From Collinsella sp. (lineage in GTDB: Bacteria > Actinomycetota > Coriobacteriia > Coriobacteriales > Coriobacteriaceae): a stretch of DNA of 64,000 nt. Positions 34,451-42,121 of the stretch are shown here, piece by piece; positions within the stretch are counted from its first letter, which is position 1; every line of letters starts with the position of its first letter. The notes under the pieces were generated by a model. It saw nothing but the letters and a program-made list of their open reading frames with translations, had not been told where the DNA came from and ran no database searches. Both the position numbers and the translations under genes were made by a program. The stretch lies in NCBI GenBank assembly GCA_019414265.1, contig DXMJ01000003.1:13660-77659 (forward strand). The letters are read 5' to 3'.

Positions 34451-34662
34451 ATTGGGGACAGACTTACATGAGTGGCCGTTGTTCATTGGGGACAGACTTA
34501 AATGAGTGGCCGTTGGGACTAGTCGTTGGGGAGGTTCTTAAACGACTAGCCTATGGGGACAGTCTTGCAACGAAAGCGGCACTTAGGGACCGTCCCAAAC
34601 TGCCGGCACATAGGGACGTTCCCTTTTTGCCGGCACTTTGGGACGGTCCTTTGATGTTTGAC
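34451..34662. repeat. Cluster of palindromic repeats after rplX
   Basis: Two tandem copies of a block beginning ATTGGGGACAGACTTA and ending GAGTGGCCGTTG (34451 and 34485, 34-bp period). Then comes a hairpin CTAGTCGTT/AACGACTAG (34519-34549). Then three units built on a GGGAC..GTCCC core with GGCA/TGCC arms (about 34588-34662). No coding sequence. The open frame across it has no family features. The remainder to 34929 is A/T-rich for this genome and holds no gene I can see. Confidence 0.7.
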
Positions 34663-34929
34663 GTCCCCAGAGGGGCGAAGCAATACAGCCTGCTCTGTCT
34701 TTTAGGGCTTTGGTGTTCCGCCCCTTTATGCCTCACAATGATTGCCGCATGCGTATTTACGCGCATAGCCTTGCGCGATAATGCGTGTAACCGCGCAAAC
34801 ATATGCAAACCATGGCTAAATAATGACCGTTAGACAAATAAACACGCAAATACGAGCAAATGCGCGCGCATTTGTGCGAATATAAGGCTGTTAGAAATGA
34901 AGGACTTCCGATGATTCAGGAGGCACATC

Positions 34930-36009
34930 ATGGCAGATTCCAAACAGGCTCCGCTCGACGCCGAAGCAGCCGCTAAGGCGGCGTTTGCCTCGGTCCAGGA
35001 TCAGCCGTTCCCTGAGGACATCTTTACGGCTCCCGAGCTCCGTTGGGCTGTAATCGGTTGCGGCGTTATCGCCAACCAAATGGCCCAGTCCCTCGCTCTG
35101 GCCGGTCGCAAGCTTGCGGGTGTCGCCAACCGTACGCTGTCCAAGGCCCAGGCTTTTGCCGAGCAGTATGGTGTCGATAAGGTGTATGAGACGGTTGAGG
35201 ATCTCTACGCCGATCCGGACATCGATGCCGTCTATATCACCACACCGCACAACACGCATATCACCTATCTGCGTGCCGCGCTGGCTGCTGGCAAACACGT
35301 GCTCTGCGAAAAGGCTATTACCCTCAACTCCGCCGAGCTCGACGAGGCACGTGCCATTGCCGACGAGCATAACGTGGTCCTTATGGATGCCACCACGGTG
35401 CTCCACATGCCGCTGTATCAGGAGCTGCGCCGCCGCATGGATGCCGGTGAGTTTGGCCGCATGAACCTTGCTCAGCTCAACTTTGGCAGCTACAAGGAGT
35501 ACGGCGACCTGACCAACCGCTTCTACAACCGTAGTCTTGCCGGCGGCGCCATGCTCGACATTGGCGTGTATGCGCTTTCCGTTATGCGCCTCTTTATGGC
35601 AAGCCAGCCCACTGAGGTCGTTTCGCTGGGCAACACCTGTGAGACCGGTGTCGACGTTGCGGGCGGCATCGTCTGCCGTAATGCCGAGCAACAGCTGGGT
35701 GTTGTGAGCCTTACGCTTCATTCCAAGCAGCCCAAGCGCTCGGTCATCAGCTTTGACAAGTGCTATATCGAGGTCAACGAGTATCCGCGTGCAGACCATG
35801 CGACCGTCGTGTGGACTGCGGACGGTCACCGTGAGGAGGTCCACGCTGGCACCGAGGCCTACGCGCTGTGCTACGAGATGGCCGACCTGGAGAAGGCCGT
35901 TGCCGGCGATGATTCGAAGCGCGAACTTCTGGGCTATGCTTCTGATGTTATGGAGCTGATGACCAAGCTCCGCGCCGATTGGGGAGTCGTGTACCCCGAG
36001 GAGGAGTAA
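34930..36009 (+). CDS. Gfo/Idh/MocA family NAD(P)-dependent oxidoreductase
   Basis: 359 residues. The Rossmann fold begins near residue 38 with WAVIGCGVIAN; YITTPHNTH and the catalytic-region HVLCEKAITLN (EKP-like, with Ala for Pro) follow. The C-terminal beta-sheet domain has GGAMLDIGVYALS. It resembles the dihydrodiol/scyllo-inositol dehydrogenase branch; the substrate, probably a sugar or polyol, is not decidable. An N-terminal extension of about 35 residues precedes the Rossmann core. It is followed after 3 bp by a DeoR-type regulator, suggesting a two-gene sugar-responsive operon. The start has GATTCAGGAGG upstream. Confidence 0.88.
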   Translation: MADSKQAPLDAEAAAKAAFASVQDQPFPEDIFTAPELRWAVIGCGVIANQMAQSLALAGRKLAGVANRTLSKAQAFAEQYGVDKVYETVEDLYADPDIDAVYITTPHNTHITYLRAALAAGKHVLCEKAITLNSAELDEARAIADEHNVVLMDATTVLHMPLYQELRRRMDAGEFGRMNLAQLNFGSYKEYGDLTNRFYNRSLAGGAMLDIGVYALSVMRLFMASQPTEVVSLGNTCETGVDVAGGIVCRNAEQQLGVVSLTLHSKQPKRSVISFDKCYIEVNEYPRADHATVVWTADGHREEVHAGTEAYALCYEMADLEKAVAGDDSKRELLGYASDVMELMTKLRADWGVVYPEEE

Positions 36010-36012
36010 GCG

Positions 36013-36759
36013 ATGCTTGCGGAAGATAGGCTCAACGCGATCGTGTCGATGGTGCAGCAGACCGGCTCGGTTACCGTGTCGGAGCTTGCCGAGGCCCTGG
36101 GCGTGACACCGTCCACCATTCGCCGTGACTTGCAAACGCTCGACCGCGCGCACCGTATCGCCAAGGTGCACGGAGGCGCGACGAGTCTGGAGCGCGCGCA
36201 CGTGACGCGCGACCTGACGATCAGCGAGCGCAGTGATCTCCATAACGATGACAAGGAGCGCATCTGCGCCCGCGCCGCGGCCCTGGTGGAGCCCGATAGC
36301 TTTGTGTATATCGATTCGGGCTCCACGACCCTCAAGCTCATCGAGCATCTTCCGCATCTCGACGGCGTCACCTATGTGACCGATTCTGTGCTCCATGCCC
36401 AGCATCTCGCCTTGCGCGGTATGCGCGCCGTTGTGCTGGGTGGCGAGCTCAAGCCCGAGACCGAGGCGCTCGTCGGTCCCGATGCCTTGGCAACCCTGGA
36501 CCGCTATAACTTCAACTGCGGCTTTTGGGGTTCCAATGGCATCGCCGCCGAGCAAGGTCTCACCACGCCGGATATCGAGGAAGCCCAGGTCAAGCGTATC
36601 TCGATGCGTCATACCGCCAAACGCTTCGTAATCTCGGACGCCAGTAAATTTGGCATGGTGGCGCCCGTCAAGTTTGCGGACTTTCGCGATGCAACGATCA
36701 TCACCGCGGGCGAGGCGCCCGCCAAGTACCAGTCGATGAACAACGTCATCACGGTCTAG
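36013..36759 (+). CDS. DeoR-family transcriptional regulator
   Basis: 248 residues. The N-terminal helix-turn-helix (residues about 5-60) reads RLNAIVSMVQQTGSVTVSELAEALGVTPSTIRRDL with the family signature VSELAEALGVTPSTIRRDL. The C-terminal sugar-phosphate sensor fold has DSGSTTLKL, GGELKPETEALVGP and a DASKFG end motif. It probably represses its own operon with the upstream oxidoreductase; the effector is unknown. Confidence 0.92.
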   Translation: MLAEDRLNAIVSMVQQTGSVTVSELAEALGVTPSTIRRDLQTLDRAHRIAKVHGGATSLERAHVTRDLTISERSDLHNDDKERICARAAALVEPDSFVYIDSGSTTLKLIEHLPHLDGVTYVTDSVLHAQHLALRGMRAVVLGGELKPETEALVGPDALATLDRYNFNCGFWGSNGIAAEQGLTTPDIEEAQVKRISMRHTAKRFVISDASKFGMVAPVKFADFRDATIITAGEAPAKYQSMNNVITV

Positions 36760-36807
36760 CGAGTGGGGGCAGGCTAAGGCCAATGCCATTTAGTTTTCTC
36801 AGTAGAA

Positions 36808-36843
36808 AAGCGGCAACGTCCATCCCGGGCGTTGCCGCTTTTG
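36808..36843 (+). terminator. Terminator after the DeoR-family gene
   Basis: AAGCGGCAACG (36808-36818) pairs perfectly with CGTTGCCGCTT (36830-36840), then TTT. Confidence 0.88.
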
Positions 36844-36863
36844 TTGTCTACCGGTTTGTCTAA

Positions 36864-37078
36864 ATCTGTAACAACTGGACCGTTAAAAGTGGGCTAGATG
36901 TTACAGATTGAGATACTTCCGAACCGCGTCGTCCCTATGTCTCAATCTGTAACATCTGTGACCGATTTTGCCGAATTACTGTTACAGATTGAGATTTTCC
37001 CTTAAGGGGGATTCGAAAGTCTTGATCTGTAACAGGTAGACCAGAAAATGGGCTCCAGATGTTACAGATCGAGATGTT
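36864..37078. repeat. Three tandem hairpins built on ATCTGTAACA / TGTTACAGAT
   Basis: ATCTGTAACA and its complement alternate six times, giving three stem-loops at about 36864-36912, 36941-36995 and 37021-37076. All three loops are 25 nt long, and loops 1 and 3 share GACC...GGGCT. In unit 3 the stem changes A to G on one side and T to C on the other, keeping the pair. No gene is present between 36844 and 37106. Confidence 0.8.
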
Positions 37079-37106
37079 TGGGGACCGCGGCAGGGCCATC
37101 GCGGTA

Positions 37107-37145
37107 AAACCACCACAAAGGTGCCTGTCCCCTTTGTGGTGGTTT
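37107..37145 (-). terminator. Terminator hairpin of the minus-strand rluA-like/U32 operon
   Basis: A perfect 15-bp stem AAACCACCACAAAGG (37107-37121) / CCTTTGTGGTGGTTT (37131-37145) with a 9-nt loop. Read on the minus strand the stem ends in TTTT. It overlaps the stop of the pseudouridine synthase gene and its loop contains the CTGTCCC block seen in other repeats here. Confidence 0.7.
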
Positions 37146-37803
37146 AGGGCTCCCAGGGGCAAGGGGCTTCGATGTGGATGTGCTCGCCGGTTACGGGATG
37201 CGTAAAGGACACGCTGTGGGCATGGAGCATGAGGCCGCAGGGGCGCGGCGTTCCGTACAGGTCGTCGCCAACCAGGGGATGGCGCTCGCTTGCCAGGTGC
37301 ACGCGAATCTGATGCTTGCGGCCGGTGAGCAGCTCGACATCAATATACGAGCGCGTGGGCAGGCCGCGGCGGCTCTTAAGGCGCTTGAGTACCTTGACGC
37401 GCGTCTGAGATGGCTTGCCGCTGGCGCCAACGCGCATCTTGCGGCTATCGTGGCGGTCGCGGGCGATAGGCTTGTCGATGAGCTTCTCGTTCCAGTCGAT
37501 TTTGCCCTCGGCGAGCGCCAGATAGTGCTTTTCGAATGCGTGGTCGATGACCACCTGGTCAAAGGCGGGCTGCGTCTGCTTGTCGAGCGAGAACAGCACC
37601 ACGCCGGTGGTGTTGCGGTCCAGGCGATTGAGCGGCTGCATGTCGGTCGCGGCAAAGCCGTCGCCCATCGCCAGCAGCAGGTCGCTGGCGTAGTCGGTAA
37701 GTGTGCGCTCGCCGGTGCCGTCACCGTGGACGATCATGCCGGCGGGCTTGTCGATGGCCATGAGCCAGGCGTCGCAATAGAGGACTTGAGGTTCTTCGTT
37801 CAC
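37144..37803 (-). CDS. RluA-family RNA pseudouridine synthase
   Basis: 219 residues, the short RluA type without an S4 domain. The catalytic Asp is in LNRLDRNTTGVVLF (usually HRLDxxTSG). Other marks are DKPAGMIVHGD and the RKHQIRVHLA motif near the end. It isomerises uridine in 23S rRNA or tRNA; the target site is unknown. It lies 15 bp downstream of the U32 peptidase gene on the same strand, probably cotranscribed. Confidence 0.9.
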   Translation of the reverse strand: MNEEPQVLYCDAWLMAIDKPAGMIVHGDGTGERTLTDYASDLLLAMGDGFAATDMQPLNRLDRNTTGVVLFSLDKQTQPAFDQVVIDHAFEKHYLALAEGKIDWNEKLIDKPIARDRHDSRKMRVGASGKPSQTRVKVLKRLKSRRGLPTRSYIDVELLTGRKHQIRVHLASERHPLVGDDLYGTPRPCGLMLHAHSVSFTHPVTGEHIHIEAPCPWEP

Positions 37804-37818
37804 GTGTAAGCCTTTCGG

Positions 37819-40314
37819 TTAGCTAATTCCCACAAACATGCAGCCCGAGGTGGCGCCGCGCAGGCGGGCGGCCGGCTTGCGGCCGGCTTGAGCCGCCTCG
37901 ACAGCGCGACGGACGCGAGCGACGGCACGGCCAATCTCATCGGCCTCGAGCAAGGTTCCGTCGACCATAAGACGGCGCACGTCGGCATCGAGCAGCTGCG
38001 GAACTTGCGGCGTGAGGTCGATGGGGTAGGCGTCGTACAAGCGTGAGCGGCCGTGGATGTCGGTACGCACCGGCATGACCTTTCCGTCGATATTCTTGAG
38101 CGAGAGCTTGCGGGCACGCAGGCGGCAGTTGGCGCAATCGTGGATGCAGCCGTTGGCAACCTGCAGAATGCAATGCTCGCTTGTCATGACGCGCGGGCGG
38201 CCAAAGACGGTGATGCCCAGAGCCGCGGGCGCGGCGGCGCCGAGCGAGACAATCTCGTCGAGCGTGATCTCGGGCGAGAGCCAAAACGCGCCGGCTCCGC
38301 GTTCGGCGAGTGCCTCCATGCAGGGCGTGTTGTGCACCGGCAGGCAAGAGCGAATCTCGGCCGTGGCGCCAACCTGGGCGGCCAGGGCAAGCTCAGAGAT
38401 GTTGCCAATAGCGACCGTGGCGCCAGCAACAACCCATGGGTCAACGCGGACGTGGTCAACGGCGCAGCAGACCTCATCGAGCACGGGTACGATGCCCTGC
38501 TCAAACGTATCGGCGGGGGAGAGCTTGGCCGCATCGAGCGCGTCGGTGGTCATGTAGATGCGCGTTGCACCCTCCGCGCGAGCGGCCTCGGCGGCCTCGA
38601 GCGAGGTGACGGTAGCGCAGATCTGCGGCTCATCGCGGTAGTGCTCGGGCGCGGGGCGGGAATCATTGGTGACAGTCGCCGGTAGCTCGAGCGTGCGGGC
38701 GCGCTCCTCATACGGTGCCAGAATGGCCTCTTCCAGCGCCTTACAAGCGGCGGCGCGCACCTTGTGCACGGCGGAAAAGCCCATGCCGCAGCCCTCATCG
38801 AGCGCCACCTCAAAGCTCGCGGCCTCAAAGGGAGAGGAGCCCATGCGCCCGACGTGCTCAACCAGATCGGACGCCTCGACCGCACGGGTCTTGGCGGCCT
38901 CGACGGTGAAGCCCGTGGCGGTGGCGGTGAGCGCGGGGTCGTCACAGCAGGTGAGTGTGACAGTAAACGGCTTGCCCAGGCGCGCCACGACGGACACATC
39001 AACAGCGCGGCGGCGCAGCACATCGCGCTTGAGCGCGGCGCCGGCGGCGTCGATGGCACGCTGGCTGCGAATCACGCGGACGCGGCAGCCCTCGGGCATG
39101 CTACGGGGCACGCGACACTCGATAACATCGCCGGCAGCGGCATCATCGGCGGCAATGGTGGTCAGGAACTGGTCAAACTCGTTATCGTGGCGAAGCTCCA
39201 GCAGGTCGCCCTTGCCCACGGGCTCAAACAGCTCAATGCGGGCGATGGCGGCGCGGCGACGGCGGTCGTCGGGCTTGAGGCCGCGCACATCGCGGTTGGC
39301 CGGGCGGCTGCCCAGCACCGTGCCCACGATCTGTCCGCGGTTGTTGGAACGCTCATAGCTCATCATCTCGTCGCCCGAGGTGCCGTCCTGATAGGCGTGC
39401 GTAAAGTCGCGGTTAAAGCAGCGCTTGAGCTGGCGCTGACGGGCGGCTTCCTCGTCCTTAGAGGTCGAAACATCGGCCAGCATATCGTCAATCTGATGAC
39501 GATACACGTCGACGATGGAATACACGTAATCGGGAGCCTTCATGCGGCCCTCGAGCTTGAGCGATGCGGCGCCGGCGTCATACAGACGGCGAACAAGCTG
39601 CGAAGTGTTGGTGTCGCGCGGGCACAGCGCGCGCTCGCGACCGGCAGGGGAGAGCGAGCGGCCGTTCTCGTCGATCAGCTCGTAAGGCAGGCGACAGGGT
39701 TGAGCGCACATGCCGCGGTTGGCCGAGCGGCCCGCCATGGCAAAGCTCGAAAGCAGACACAGGCCAGAGTAGCAAAAGCAGATGGCGCCATGGCTAAAGA
39801 CCTCAAGGTCCACATCGGGCGCGGCATCGTGAATGGCGGCAATCTCGTCGATGGAAAGCTCGCGCGAGAGGGTCACGCGGTCGGCGCCCTGCTCGCGGCA
39901 CCAAAGGGTTCCGCGGTCGTCGTGGATGTTCGCCTGGGTCGAGATATGCGTCTCGATGCCGGGCATGGTGCGCTTGACCTCAAAGAACAGGCCCCAGTCC
40001 TGGATGATGAAGGCGTCGGCGCCCAGCGTGGAGCAGCGATGGATGAGCTGCAGCGCATCGCTCATCTCGGACTGCTTGATGACGATGTTGACCGTGACGT
40101 AGACGCGCGAGCCGGCTAGATGCGCGGCGCGGCAGGCCTGCTCAAAGGCCTCGTCGGTAAAGTTGGTGGCCTTGCGGCGTGCGTTGAAGCTGCCCATGCC
40201 GCAGTAGATGGCGTCTGCCCCGGCGGCGAGTGCGGCAGCAAAGGGCTCGGGCCCTCCGGCGGGCGCCAAAAGCTCGGGTCTGCGGTTGGTGGTTCGACTG
40301 GCGGTTGCGGTCAT
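37819..40314 (-). CDS. U32 family peptidase, RlhA-like
   Basis: 831 residues. The N-terminal U32 domain reads LLAPAGGPEPFAAALAAGADAIYCG, then VFSHGAICFCYSGLCLLS, and NRGMCAQPCRLPY with the conserved Cys cluster expected for iron-sulfur binding. A long C-terminal DUF3656-like part follows, which ends with a second Cys set (CIHDCANCRLR). Some family members hydroxylate 23S rRNA (RlhA in E. coli), so peptidase activity should not be assumed. The start at 40314 has GAAAGGCAGG upstream. Pairing with a pseudouridine synthase fits rRNA modification, by inference. Confidence 0.88.
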   Translation of the reverse strand: MTATASRTTNRRPELLAPAGGPEPFAAALAAGADAIYCGMGSFNARRKATNFTDEAFEQACRAAHLAGSRVYVTVNIVIKQSEMSDALQLIHRCSTLGADAFIIQDWGLFFEVKRTMPGIETHISTQANIHDDRGTLWCREQGADRVTLSRELSIDEIAAIHDAAPDVDLEVFSHGAICFCYSGLCLLSSFAMAGRSANRGMCAQPCRLPYELIDENGRSLSPAGRERALCPRDTNTSQLVRRLYDAGAASLKLEGRMKAPDYVYSIVDVYRHQIDDMLADVSTSKDEEAARQRQLKRCFNRDFTHAYQDGTSGDEMMSYERSNNRGQIVGTVLGSRPANRDVRGLKPDDRRRRAAIARIELFEPVGKGDLLELRHDNEFDQFLTTIAADDAAAGDVIECRVPRSMPEGCRVRVIRSQRAIDAAGAALKRDVLRRRAVDVSVVARLGKPFTVTLTCCDDPALTATATGFTVEAAKTRAVEASDLVEHVGRMGSSPFEAASFEVALDEGCGMGFSAVHKVRAAACKALEEAILAPYEERARTLELPATVTNDSRPAPEHYRDEPQICATVTSLEAAEAARAEGATRIYMTTDALDAAKLSPADTFEQGIVPVLDEVCCAVDHVRVDPWVVAGATVAIGNISELALAAQVGATAEIRSCLPVHNTPCMEALAERGAGAFWLSPEITLDEIVSLGAAAPAALGITVFGRPRVMTSEHCILQVANGCIHDCANCRLRARKLSLKNIDGKVMPVRTDIHGRSRLYDAYPIDLTPQVPQLLDADVRRLMVDGTLLEADEIGRAVARVRRAVEAAQAGRKPAARLRGATSGCMFVGIS

Positions 40315-40612
40315 ATCCTGCCTTTCAAAATGCTCAGATACTCAAAAGTATAGTGGTGCCGTCGCGGCAGGCGATGCCCGTGCTCTAAGCGGGATAAAGT
40401 CTTCAGCAGCTTGGACTGGCTGCTCCACATGAGAACCGTTCAGCGGTCCGGGGAAACCGTTGGGCGATAAAATATTCTCGCAGCGTGATAATAATCTTGC
40501 ATCGCGCGGAAACCTTGAGTACTATCCCAATCAAGCGCGGTGTTCAGACCGAACTGTGCCTCCCGGTGTGAACGCCGCGCTCCCGTTCCCTTTTACTTGT
40601 AAGGAGAAAAAC

Positions 40613-40990
40613 ATGAGCAAGACCGTCGTGTCTTCCGATAACGCACCCGCAGCCATCGGCCCGTATTCCCCCGGTATCCAGACTGGCAACATGGTGTTCC
40701 TGTCCGGCCAGCTGGGCATCGATCCCGCGACCGGCAAGCTGCCCGAGGGTGTCGAGGCCCAGGCCAAGCAGTCCCTCGCCAACGTCGAGGCTCTGCTGAC
40801 CGCTGCCGGCGCCACGTTTGCCGATGTCGTCAAGACCACGGTCTACCTGGCCGACATCGCCGACTTTGCCGCCGTGAACGAGATCTACGCCTCCAAGTTC
40901 GAGGCCCCGTTCCCCGCGCGCAGCGCTTTCCAGGTTGCCGCTCTTCCGGCTGGCGGTCTGGTCGAGATCGAGGTCGTCGCCGCTCTCTAA
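40613..40990 (+). CDS. ridA: RidA family enamine/imine deaminase
   Basis: Hydrolyses reactive 2-aminoacrylate and related enamines to keto acids. 125 residues from ATG 40613, which follows TAAGGAG; the open frame upstream is the leader. Marks are IGPYSPGIQTGNMVFLSGQLGIDP and the conserved Arg in PARSAFQVAALP. It lies at the edge of the purine cluster, whose ygeX product releases 2-aminoacrylate, a likely functional link. The 298-bp gap before it holds A/T-rich promoter-like sequence but no clear boxes. Confidence 0.95.
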   Translation: MSKTVVSSDNAPAAIGPYSPGIQTGNMVFLSGQLGIDPATGKLPEGVEAQAKQSLANVEALLTAAGATFADVVKTTVYLADIADFAAVNEIYASKFEAPFPARSAFQVAALPAGGLVEIEVVAAL

Positions 40991-41021
40991 GGCGTTGGCC
41001 ACAACTAAACATGACATGCAA

Positions 41022-41058
41022 AAAGACCCTGCAGCGCGTGCGAGCTGCAGGGTCTTTT
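41022..41058. terminator. Bidirectional terminator between ridA and the YheO-type regulator
   Basis: A perfect 14-bp stem AAAGACCCTGCAGC (41022-41035) / GCTGCAGGGTCTTT (41044-41057), with T on the right and A on the left, between convergent genes. Confidence 0.92.
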
Positions 41059-41112
41059 GTCAAGCGATGCGACAAAAATGATCCGTTTCCCTTCGTCCCC
41101 AAGGGATCACGT

Positions 41113-41769
41113 TTAGCCCTCCTTGCGAACTTTTTGCAGGTAGCGGTAGACGCTGGGCTCCGAAATGCCCAGCGCGGTGGCGGCGCAGGCCACAGCGCCC
41201 TTGAGCATGAACACCCCGTTGCCGTTGAGGTGGCGAATGACGTCCACGCGGTCGCTCTGACCAAGCGACGCTACATCCAGCCCGCGCGCGCTCAGCAACT
41301 CGGAAATGCTGCGGTCGATGAGCTCCTGCGTGGACTCCGAAAGGCTTTCGACCTCGATAGGGGCGGGCTCCGTGCGCGTCGGCGCCGCGTCGAAGCATGC
41401 CATGAGTTGTTGCGCCATGGTGTTGATGGAGCGCACGGTCGAGAGGTCGGTGTTGACGCAGAGCATACCGACGATCTCGTTATCCTCGCGGATAAAGTAC
41501 GTCGCCGACTCCAGCGTTTTGCCGCCGGCACCGCGGCCCTCGTAGCCCGTAATAAACGGCAGGCCGCGATACTTGGGGTCGTGCATGATCTTGAGCGCCA
41601 GATCGGTGGCAGGACCGCCGATCTTACGGCCGCTCACGATGCCGTTGCGAATATCGACGATGGCGTGGTCGGGATCCGAGAAATCGTGCAGCACGATTTC
41701 GCTGTTCTTACCGAGTATCTGCTCCAGGAAATCGACCATCGGCAAAAAGCGGCGTACGGTCTCGTTCAC
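41113..41769 (-). CDS. YheO-type (PAS plus HTH) transcriptional regulator 1
   Basis: 218 residues from GTG at 41769, which has AAAGGAG six bases upstream; the frame extends further but without a ribosome site. The N-terminal YheO-like PAS domain has HDFSDPDHAIVDIRNGIVSGRKIGGPATD and YFIREDNEIVGMLCVN. The C-terminal helix-turn-helix is around KGAVACAATALGISEPSVYRYLQKV. Relatives include E. coli DauR. Divergent from the purine permease operon, so it probably controls it; the ligand is unknown. Confidence 0.85.
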   Translation of the reverse strand: MNETVRRFLPMVDFLEQILGKNSEIVLHDFSDPDHAIVDIRNGIVSGRKIGGPATDLALKIMHDPKYRGLPFITGYEGRGAGGKTLESATYFIREDNEIVGMLCVNTDLSTVRSINTMAQQLMACFDAAPTRTEPAPIEVESLSESTQELIDRSISELLSARGLDVASLGQSDRVDVIRHLNGNGVFMLKGAVACAATALGISEPSVYRYLQKVRKEG

Positions 41770-41902
41770 GGGCAACTCCTTTGGGTGAAATCGGAAATGT
41801 TCATAACAATTTTTTCTCATGGTAACACGCTGCTCATCATCTCGTATATCCGCAGGTACATGACGTAATGCAGACGAACGGTATGATTTTGGCGGTAAAC
41901 GG

Positions 41903-41931
41903 TTGACCAAAAGAAAAGTTAGATGTTATTT
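41903..41931 (+). promoter_or_regulatory. Likely promoter of the purine permease operon
   Basis: TTGACC (41903-41908), 17 nt, TTATTT (41926-41931). A second TTGACC (41931-41936) repeats 28 bp on. The 352-bp divergent region (41770-42121) is A/T-rich and has no gene. Confidence 0.4.
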
Positions 41932-42005
41932 TGACCAGACACTTTCCTGACCTGCGGAAATGCATTATCTCAGCTGAAGAATAGTCTGATAACAAAAAAT
42001 TATTA

Positions 42006-42024
42006 TTGAGAATGAGAATCATCT
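42006..42024 (+). promoter_or_regulatory. Fur-box-like sequence
   Basis: TGAGAATGAGAATCATC in the permease upstream region resembles the Fur consensus (about 13 of 19 positions by my count). Iron control of a molybdenum/iron-sulfur catabolic system would make sense, but the match is partial. Confidence 0.3.
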
Positions 42025-42121
42025 TTAATACGATATGCAACGAAGGCACAACCTCAACCCCGCACTGCGTCACAATAGAGCGTTAGATGCGAAAACAACT
42101 ATTTCGAGGATTGGTGGTCAA

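Noticed and set aside
34891..36789. A 632-codon open frame antisense to the oxidoreductase and DeoR-family genes
   Set aside because: Covers two well-supported plus-strand genes and has no motif of its own.
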